Below are positions 57,001-64,000 of a DNA stretch of 64,000 nt, one piece after another. Both the position numbers and the translations under genes were made by a program. Source of the DNA: Cryptomeria japonica (Eukaryota > Streptophyta > Pinopsida > Cupressales > Cupressaceae); the NCBI RefSeq assembly GCF_030272615.1, contig NC_081409.1:242911924-242975923 (forward strand), read 5' to 3'. Position 1 is the stretch's first letter. Each line of letters begins with the position of its first letter. The notes beneath the pieces are model-generated. The model was given only the letters and a program-made list of their open reading frames with translations. It made no database searches and was not told where the DNA came from.

Positions 57001-57297
57001 TCAAAATGGTTCAGAGTGTCCTAGGAAACAAGGGGATTGAAGACATGGAACAGGATATGCCACTGGATGAAGAAAATCATGTTATTATGGAGGAAGAGGA
57101 AGGAGGATAGGAGTGTCTGGGGTTATGTTTATGTTGCCCTCAGAGGGACAAACCAGATTCTAGGAAACCAACAGGGAAGAGGAGAGGTAGGAAATATTTA
57201 TCCAAACTCCGTCTAATAGATGGATTTGTTGTAGATCAAACTAAGATCATGTCACTATTAAATGCAGGGAAGGGGAAGATGCTTCCCAAGGAATCAT
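54030..57297 (+). pseudogene. LINE2 ORF1 (DUF4283-type), with a 1.29-kb insertion
   Basis: RNP-forming ORF1 protein. N-terminal Asn/Lys/Gly-rich part 54030-54400; SLFVKWNGSNGTREEIMAWW and the DUF4283-like domain at about 54480-54960, including LPSEFWQEEALIRIGDALG and YVEIDSNLGIYKEIEILSKS. After several frame changes an acidic Glu/Asn-rich linker leads to the insertion at 55638. The C-terminus (56929-57240) has EEEEGG and the basic KPTGKRRGRK. At least four frameshifts or stops. Its DUF4283 sequence differs from that of the three short retroposons. Confidence 0.75.
55638..56922. mobile_element. unclassified 1285-bp insertion in LINE2 ORF1
   Basis: Flanked by GATTAG (55632-55637) and GACTAG (56923-56928). 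The interior begins CTGAAAGGACTGG ... GAGAGGGGGGTTGAATC, a plant LTR-like opening, and contains repeats of GGCTCACTG (about 55908-55960). No ORF with a recognisable domain. It could be a solo LTR or another non-autonomous element; ends do not read TG/CA cleanly. Confidence 0.5.
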
Positions 57298-58120
57298 GAA
57301 GCTACTAACATAGAATGTTAGGGGCCTCAATACCCCTAATAAGAGGTTCTTAATTAAGCGTGGAAGTAGAAAGATGCAAGCAAAGGTAGTCCTAATACAA
57401 GAAACCCAACTAAATAAGGAGGAAATGGAAGGGTTTATGAAGGGTTTAGGGCTTTTGGAGTTCAAGGCAATCCAAGCTGAAGGAGCCTCGGGAGGAATAG
57501 CCACTCTTTGGAATCCAAGAAGAGTGGATGTGGATTTAATAGCAAAGAGAAGTAATTAGATGGCAAGTTATGTGAAGAGTATCAATAGTGGTGTCAAATT
57601 CAGATTGATAAATGTTTATGGCCCGATGCAAACTAACAAAAAGAAAGCATTGTGGAGATAAATTGATGAATTTGTCTCCAACAATGAATTTCCTCATACG
57701 ATCATTGGAGGAGATTTTAACGCCACTTTACATTTATCAAAAAAGGAAGGTGGAATACAGGGGGAGCTACAAACACAAATAGATTTCAGAGATTGGGTTG
57801 TTCAGAACAATCTCTTGGATATTAAGTGTGAAAAGGTTATTTTCACTTGGAACAGTAGACAAAGAAGCTTTAGCAATATAGCAAAGAAACTAGACAGGTT
57901 CTTTTTTAAAAGGGATTTGATATCATTTAAGGGGTAAATGGCTTCTACTATTGTAGCTCAGATAGAATCAAATCACTATCTAGTAGTTCTGAAAATCTTT
58001 GAGGAACAGAGACCCATTAATTGCCCCTTTAAATTTGAAAACATGTGGATGAAAGATGGGGAATTTTGTTATCTAATTGAGAGCTAGTGGAGGGAGGAAA
58101 CTTTTATTGGATCAAAACCT
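57294..58120 (+). pseudogene. LINE2 ORF2: AP-type endonuclease domain
   Basis: Nicks target DNA for target-primed reverse transcription. NVRGLNTPNKRFLIKRGSR at the start, IQETQL (catalytic Glu), INVYGP, GGDFNATL (Asp/Asn pair), LDRFFFKRDL, and SNHYLV where the family has S-D-H: the catalytic Asp next to the His is Asn. Stops at 57307, 57557, 57659 and 57937 are TAG, TAG, TAA and TAA. Frame 2 is retained throughout. Confidence 0.85.
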
Positions 58121-58599
58121 TTTTGTTTTGTTTCCAAGATGAAGTCATTGAAACAAAAGCTACTAAAGTGGAACAGAGAAAAATTCCAAAATATTTTCAC
58201 AAAGAAAAAGGAAGTGGAGGACGAGTCGATAGTAGTCTCTGAAGATGTTGTCAAGCGAGGAATGGACTCTGATCTATATGAGAAAGAAAGGACGTTGCTT
58301 GCGGAGTATCAAAATTATTAGCCAAGGAAGAGATTTTCTCGAAGCAGAAATCCACGGAAACCTAGTTGGAGGAGGGGGATCGTAATTCAAAAAAATTCAT
58401 GCAAGCACTAAGGTCAGAAGATACATCAATAGAATTCTTAGTATCACCAAAGAGGATGGATTAGTGGTTGATAAGCCGAAAGCAGTAGCCAAAGAAAGTG
58501 TTAATTATTTCAAAGATATTTTCAATAACTAGGAAGGATCTAACTTAGTCGATCAAGCAAACGTGTTATCTTGTATTCCCAACAAGATCTCAATGATTC

Positions 58600-59700
58600 G
58601 GAATCATAACTGGCAGTCAAATTCACAGTGGCAGGAATTCATTCAGCCCTATTAGAATTGCATCCAAACGAAGATCCTGGTCCGAACGGATTCCATGTAG
58701 GTTTTTATCAAAAATGTTGGCATATCTTAGGTCATGAATTGGTAGAAGCCCTTGAAGAAGCTAGAAATGGAAGTAGGTTTTTAAAGGAAATAAACAATAC
58801 CTTTTTAGTCTCGATCCCTAAGAAGGAAGCCACAAGAGGATTTGAGGACTATAGACCAATCTCCCTATGCAACACTTTATATAAGGCCCTAGTGAAAGCA
58901 TTGGCTAATCGTGTAAAGATAGTATTACTGCAAATCATCTCAGAGGAACAGTTAGGTTTTGTGCCTGGTAGATCTATTTAAGATAGTATTATTATAGCTC
59001 GGGAGGCCATTCATTCTATTTATAGCAAAAAATTGTCAAGCGTGCTAATCAAATTAGATATAAATAAAGCCTATGACAAGGAAGACTAGAGATTCCTCTG
59101 CAAATGTTTAGAAGCCTTCAGGTTCAAAAAATAGTGTATAGAGTTGATCTTTTATTACATATCCACCCCTAAGGATTCAGTGATCATTAACGACTCTCTA
59201 AAGCGATATTTTGAGGCTTGCAGGGGATTAAGATAGGGGGATCCACTATCTCCCTTCCTATTTATTATCATGGAAGAGGCTATGCAGAGAAATATACATA
59301 AAGCTCGATTAATGGGAAATGTCAAAGGAATTAGTATCACCAGTAATGTCCCTGTCGTGTCTCATCAACACGTTGCATATGATACAATGCTTATGGGGGA
59401 GGGCTCCTTATAGGAAGCTTCAAATTTTAAGTTTATTCTGGATAAATACACCAAGGCTTCCAGTCAACAGATAAGTATGGAAAAATCTAAAGTTTGCTTC
59501 TTCTTTTTACAACCATGGTTGGAGAGAGAAATATTGAGAATTTTGAGGTTCCATAAGGGTGCTCTTCCATGTAAATATCTAGGGCTTTCTCTTGAAAGTG
59601 GCATCAAGTCATCCAAACTATGGGATCCCTTAAAGGAGAATATGGATAAGAAGTCGACTTCTTAGAAAGGTAGATGATTAACATGGGTGGGCAAAGTAAC
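58600..59700 (+). pseudogene. LINE2 ORF2: reverse transcriptase domain, catalytic YADD lost
   Basis: GPNGFHVGFYQKCW, RPISLCNTLYKALVKALANR, EEQLGFVPGRSI, LIKLDINKAYD (first catalytic Asp), GLR-stop-GDPLSPFLF (Gln expected) and HVAYDTMLMGEG near 59370. In the last, the F/Y-A-D-D box is reduced to AYD, so one catalytic Asp is gone and one residue deleted. The fingers segment upstream (58322-58600) is out of frame. The palm-thumb part continues in frame 2 to CKYLGLSLESG. Confidence 0.88.
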
Positions 59701-59809
59701 TATGCTCAAGGCAGTTTTATCTACATTACCCATTTATCTTATGTCATGTCTTGCTCTGCCAATAGGTGCTACTGAGAAGCTAAACAAGAAGATGTGATCC
59801 TTTTTTTGG

Positions 59810-60765
59810 AAAGGTATGGAGGAGAAGGATAAAATGGCTCTAATAGCTTGGGATTCAATCTACAAACCCAAAGAGTATGGAGGGGTTTGTTTAAGGAATC
59901 AAATTTGGCAAAATGGGGCTTTAGAAACTAAATTGGTATGGAAGATGTATGAGAAGCCTCATCTTAAGTGGGTTAAAATATTACAAGGAAAATATTTAAT
60001 TGGTGTAGATTTGAAGCCAATATTTAGAAGCACCAACCCTCTCAGAGGTTCCAGAGTGTGGAACTTCATCCTTTCATGCAGGGCTCTGATAATGAAGAAT
60101 TTGACTTGGGATGCAACAGATGGCTCTAAGGCCTTATTTTGGGATGACTCGTGGGGGGGGGGACATTCTCCAATCAGCTCAATGATGAATTCAAACAGAT
60201 TAAAAGCAATTCTTGAGAGGAGTTGGGGTCTTCATGTGCAAGATTATGTAAATTTTCATGCTACAGGGAAAGCTTTAGAGTGGGATTGGAAATATTTCCA
60301 GAATCTCCAAGTCCCCAAAGAAGATATCAGACATCTCAAGGAAATTCTTCGAGCCAGACATATGGCCTTTCGGGACTCAAGGGACAGATTGGTTTGGGCT
60401 GGGGCAAATTCAGGATCATATTCTGTTAAGGATAGGTATAAAGATTTCACCAAACAACAGCATTGGCGACATTCAAATTTATGACTTCATCTTTGTTGGA
60501 GTAAAGGATGTTTGCCTAAGGCTAGTATATTTACTTGGGCAATGCTAAAAGGTAGAATTCTCATAGTAGAATGGTTTAGGAAAATTGGCTTTAAAGGTCC
60601 TTCTAGATGTGTCCTATGTGAGCAAGAAGAGGAATCTATCAATCATCTTTTTTTACAGTGTCCTTATTCTCTCAAATGTTGGCAATGGTTATGTGCTAAA
60701 TTAGGGTGGTCCACAGCATTACCTCTAGACATCTTAAGCCTTTTCAATAGTTGGCCATTGTAGAA
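59810..60765 (+). pseudogene. LINE2 ORF2: C-terminal region with zf-RVT domain
   Basis: A long open stretch, 59816-60484, has the plant LINE connector: WDSIYKPKEYGGVCLRN, WVKILQGKYL, FWDDSWGGG. The zf-RVT domain follows at 60512-60763: ASIFTWAMLKGRILIVEWF, RCVLCEQEEESINHLFLQCP with its Cys/His set intact. One stop (60482-60484) separates the two. This is the usual RT-to-RNase H connector of plant LINEs. Confidence 0.85.
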
Positions 60766-61089
60766 TAGGTTGAGACTATACAGTGGATTGTGGCTAGCTA
60801 GTCCTTCTATTATGGTATGGGAAATTTGGAAGGAAATAAATAGGAGGATTTTCAAAGAAGTTAAGATGCAAAGAAAAATCTTAATAAAAAAAATAGAAAC
60901 AACCATTGTGGAGGTAGTTAACAATAGAAATGACAAGCAATCTCATAAAAATACTAGCTTCATTTACTGGGATGGACTAATTAGGGGGAGATGGAATGGA
61001 CTCAAAGGCACTCATTTTTTTGGAAAAGGGGGGATGTTAGTAAGCAACCCAAACTTGATTGTAATTGGGAGCCTCCATAAGAGGGATGG

Positions 61090-61503
61090 TATAAGTTAAA
61101 TTTTGATGGAGCAACAAGATGGAATCCGAGAATTTTTGGGGCAGGATGTGTCATTCACAAATGGGATGGAAGGAATATAGAAAAAATGGTTGAATCCCTG
61201 GAGCAGGAAACTAATAACCAAGTAGAATTCAAATCATTATTGGTTGGTTTTCTCAAATGCAAATCTTTAGGCATTCAAAGACTAGAAATTCAAGGAGGCT
61301 CGGCTATGGTGATTAATGCCTTGAAGAAAGAGTCAACTCCAAACTGGAAATTGAATGCTCGGCTAGGGAGAGCATTGAAGATTATTAATTCTTTTGAATT
61401 TGTCAATGTTTAATCACATCTACAGAGAAGGAAACTAAATGGCAGATGAGCTTGCTAATAAGGCTGCAGATGGGGTTCGCATAGATGATGTTGAAGCTTT
61501 ATA
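61090..61503 (+). pseudogene. LINE2 ORF2: RNase H domain
   Basis: KLNFDGATRWNPRIFGAGCV (first Asp), NNQVEFKSLLVGFLKCKSLG (Glu), LEIQGGSAMVINAL (second Asp replaced by Gly in QGGS, as in LINE3's EGGS), and after a frame slip HIYREGN-stop-MADELANKAAD with the final Asp. Two changes of frame. It ends with TAA at 61501-61503. Confidence 0.85.
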
Positions 61504-61902
61504 ATTTGAGTAGCCTATCTTTTAAAAGTAAAGTTGCTTAGTATTTTTTGGTTTAAATTATGTAGTTTTCATTTATCACATAGCTATAACCATTGGTTTA
61601 GGATAATTGCTTTTCCTTGGCATTGGTGGTAGAACAGGATTCAAATGTTCTCATTAGGCTTGTGGGTTCGATAATGCTCCTAGTCAACTGAGGTGGCTTG
61701 TCTACTCAGTGTCCTCGAAGAGCATCCTGTCAATCATTTATGACACTTCTCGTTGATGTGATGGGACATAATTTTTCGATCATCGTTGTTATTCCCTCCG
61801 TTCAGGCGTCGACGCTCGTGAGTTGGCCACCTTCCATCAGGTGGGTAGTAATGCTCGTTCGCACGCTCTAGGGCTTTTGGTAGAAATTTTGGTAGATTTG
61901 GT

Positions 61903-62660
61903 ATGATGGGAGCAACTTCAACATTTATTGCAGTAAATGGAAACTTCTCGAGAAAGCTACTTGAAGGTGCTTTTAAATTGGCTGAGTTCACATTTTCCAT
62001 CACATATTTCCTGCATTTTGAATTCTCCAAAGGGCAGACCAGAATGGATACTAATATCTGATTGGTAGGGATGAAAAGGCAAATGGCCTTCTTGGGGCCC
62101 ATTACTGACAAACGACTGAACGAAATAACATTTTTTTCTCACGAATTGTTCATCCATGCTCTGCGGAGTATTCTGGGGGTGGAGATTTTATTTACAGACC
62201 ACAGATATCGGGTTAACCCCAACATCCCTGCCTTTTTCCTTCCAGAGATCGTTAATGTTGGGGAGCCGAAGATTAAGTCTCACATCATATACAAAAGGGT
62301 ATTCTGAAGTGAATTTATGGGTGATATTGATAGTGCTCTGGAAGAAATCGACATTAGTCGCACCATACCATATGCCGAAAATTTTGGTATGTCAATGAGA
62401 AATGGGGAACCAACTCCTCGGTTTCCCATTTTAGTCATTGTCAACAAGGAGTTATGGGAGTTGAGCAAGTCGGTTATTAGGATGAGTCTAGACTTCCTCA
62501 AGAGACTCATGGGGTTCGCAGAGGATGGCTCGTTGGTGGTGCCTATTGGAGACGTAGTGAACATCTAGGACCAATGGGTTAGAAGCTACAAAATCTTGCA
62601 AGGGATTCAAGACGATGATGATTTCTCCTCCACCAATGAAAGTTCGGCTGCTGAGTAGAG
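61903..62660 (+). pseudogene. LINE2 ORF3: unrecognised protein downstream of RNase H
   Basis: Same frame from ATG 61903 to about 62659 with TGA at 62056, TGA at 62305 and TAG at 62566: about 250 codons. Parts: MMGATSTFIAVNGNFSRKLL, KRQMAFLGPITDKRL, LRSILGVEILFTDHRYRVN, SEFMGDIDSALEEIDIS, RFPILVIVNKELWEL and an acidic end. I do not recognise the family. It is homologous to LINE3 ORF3 over most of its length and sits about 400 bp after RNase H, as there. Retention in two independent copies shows it belonged to the active LINE. Confidence 0.7.
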
Positions 62661-63026
62661 GCAGTAGAGGTGTTGCTTGCCTCTGGATTTTGTATAAGTC
62701 CCTCTCGATTAAAGTAGTTTGGTCAAATATTCTAGCTTCTTATCTATGTTTGGTTTTAGTTTCTTGTAAATATTTCAGAACTTCGGGTCTCTCCGTAAAT
62801 CCGTGGTAGTAGCTTTTACCTATGTTCTAATATGTCGGGTTGAAGAAGTAGTTTTGACAGTGGACTATGAGCTCATGATTGTCTTCTTCTGGTAAGGGCT
62901 TCGGTTTCGTCTTGGGACTTTCTCTGGTATGGCACGGCTCAGCCGAATTTTGCTATGCAATAGCAATACGTAATACTTTTTACATAATACAAATTCTGGC
63001 CTCGGCCTTTTGACGATCAAAAAAAA
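62661..63026 (+). other. LINE2 3' untranslated region and poly(A)
   Basis: Ends in CTGGCCTCGGCCTTTTGACG, ATC and nine A. The GGCC-TC-GGCC hairpin just before the tail is a plausible RT recognition element. No gene. Confidence 0.7.
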
Positions 63027-63039
63027 ATTATAATAAATA

Positions 63040-63660
63040 TTTTTTAAATATGAATTTAGAAACATACTTTAATTAAGTCAATTTTTGGGAAGGATGTCTA
63101 TGATAATTTTTTATTTAATGTTTTTTTTTAAATTTATTTTTTGAAAGGATATATTTATCCATATCGTTCTTATGCTTTTTTAATATAATAGAGTTAATAA
63201 TAATTTAAAAAATAGAAGTAAAAAAAATTGCTTCTAAAATAAAAGACTTTTGCATTTAAAACTTATAAAATTTGATAATAATAAAGGAAATATTAATTTT
63301 TTACTTTAGAAACAAAAAAGACTTTATATTTAAAAATTATATAATCTAATAATAATAAAAACAAAAAGTTTTTTCTTTGAAAACAAAAAAAGCTTTGCAT
63401 TTAAAAATTATAAAATCTAATAATAATAAAGAAAATTAAAAGTTTTTTTTTTTAATTGACAAATTTGTTGATGAATAAATGCACGTCGAAAGAAATGACT
63501 TTTGTTTTTAATTATGAAGGTTTTTACATCTATATGTGAGTGTAATGCGCCTCTCGACATAACTATGAAGATTGAAAGTGTCCCTACATAAAATCCATTT
63601 TTTTAAAATGTACAATAAATATAAAAAAGAAGTAATGATATGATAATATAATAATAATAA
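63040..63660. repeat. AT-rich dispersed repeat, right-hand copy
   Basis: Shares AAATATTTTTTAAATATGAATT, read in two parts, GGAAGGAT and the later GGAGGTTTTT-like and ACATAAAATCCAT segments with 42520-43630. Internal short repeats of AAAATTATAAAATCTAATAATAATAAA style (63270-63440). Confidence 0.6.
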
Positions 63661-63679
63661 TGATGTAGTTTAGATGAGT

Positions 63680-63748
63680 TCATCCTCTAGTGTATTGGTT
63701 AAGTGTGGCATTGTTAATAGTGCCAATAAGATTCAAATCTCGTTGGGC
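63680..63748 (+). repeat. tRNA-derived SINE head (box A and box B)
   Basis: TAGTGTATTGGTTAAGTG (63688-63705) fits box A and GATTCAAATCTC (63730-63741) fits box B at tRNA-like distance. No tRNA cloverleaf closes, so it is a SINE or tRNA relic, not a tRNA gene. Confidence 0.5.
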
Positions 63749-63749
63749 T

Positions 63750-64000
63750 ATTGTTTTTTAATAAAGGAAAAAGAGTTTTTGAAGGGACCCGAAACCCTTT
63801 ACAGCCAGATTTTTAAAGGATCTTGAACCCTCTACAAGAAAGTTGTCTAAACAAAATGAACATGAAGGCGCAGACAACCTAGGACAAAAGCCTGCAAAAA
63901 GAACAGCATGTAGTCAACCACACATCTGCAAAAAGCACAGCTTGCAGCTAGCCTACAACCAGCCCCCAAACAAGTCATCAAGATTTACTTTTAGCGCTAC
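63750..64000 (-). mobile_element. 3' end of another LINE or retroposon, running off the window
   Basis: On the minus strand the sequence ends with GTAAAGGGTTTCGGGTCCCT, then CTTTTTCCTTTATTAAAAAAC. The AAGGG/CCCTT hairpin followed by a TTAATAAA-like tail resembles the 3' architecture of the three DUF4283 retroposons. Coding part lies outside. Confidence 0.45.

Larger units (their letters stand above)
53976..63026 (+). mobile_element. LINE2: near full-length plant LINE with ORF1, ORF2 and an extra ORF3
   Basis: About 7.8 kb when the 1.29-kb insertion at 55638-56922 is removed. Order: ORF1 (54030-57297), endonuclease, RT, zf-RVT, RNase H (57294-61503), ORF3 (61903-62660), 3' end with hairpin GGCC-TC-GGCC and poly(A) (63019-63027). 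A 13-bp target duplication with one mismatch is visible: ATTATCATAAATA (53963-53975) and ATTATAATAAATA (63027-63039). The flanks are AT-rich, so that match carries moderate weight. ORF2 stays in frame 2 for most of its length. Confidence 0.87.

Noticed and set aside
61600-61740. tRNA-like box words (GGGTTCGATAATG and GATTCAAATG)
   Set aside because: Arms do not close into a cloverleaf in either orientation; sequence lies within LINE2 between RNase H and ORF3.

Overview
This window is repeat-dominated nuclear DNA of a large-genome seed plant. No intact host gene is visible. The best guess is a gymnosperm, from old decayed transposons, very low gene density, Tat-lineage Ty3/gypsy elements, plant LINEs with RNase H, a PPR gene relic and TTTAGGG-type repeats. 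The species cannot be named from the sequence. There are no bacterial genes, operons or CRISPR arrays.

Layout. 1-9542: 3' part of a Tat-lineage Ty3/gypsy element (element A), with gag-pol in one frame broken by nine stops, a G-patch module, a 51-bp tandem array and a 3' LTR. It sits inside the endonuclease start of a minus-strand LINE (LINE1, 9543-12420). 12430-13680: ~178-bp tandem repeats. 15180-18700: relic of a chromodomain-bearing Ty3/gypsy element (element C). 18770-19165: long GT microsatellite. 20255-22200: PPR pseudogene split by a 1.6-kb retroposon (copy 1). 24820-42480: a 5'-truncated minus-strand LINE (LINE3). It is split by a second retroposon copy (25508-27124, 13-bp target duplication) and by a 14.3-kb Tat element (element B, 28125-42411) with both LTRs, primer site, gag, deleted pol and an antisense plant-mobile-domain gene. 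44100-46800: degenerate telomere-motif repeats holding retroposon copy 3. 47150-47800: ~185-bp AT-rich repeats. 48690-48970: SINE-like tandem unit. 49206-53847: a Ty1/copia-like element with gag and protease only. 53976-63026: a nearly complete plus-strand LINE (LINE2) with ORF1, endonuclease, RT, zf-RVT, RNase H and an extra downstream ORF. 63680-64000: tRNA-like SINE head and the tail of another LINE.

Three observations stand out. First, three retroposons of uniform 1.6-1.7 kb size encode only a DUF4283 plus CCHC zinc-knuckle protein and no reverse transcriptase. They share a 3' stem-loop whose closing pair covaries. Two of the three insertions are confirmed because the interrupted reading frame resumes exactly at the target duplication. 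Second, LINE2 and LINE3 share an unrecognised reading frame (here ORF3) downstream of RNase H. Third, element B carries an antisense plant-mobile-domain gene and a 21-bp-periodic leader.

The insertions can be ordered. LINE1 is older than A, LINE3 is older than both B and retroposon copy 2, and the PPR pseudogene is older than copy 1. Most in-frame stops in the coding relics are one C-to-T or G-to-A change away from the expected Gln, Arg or Trp codon, as expected of methylated, silenced transposons.
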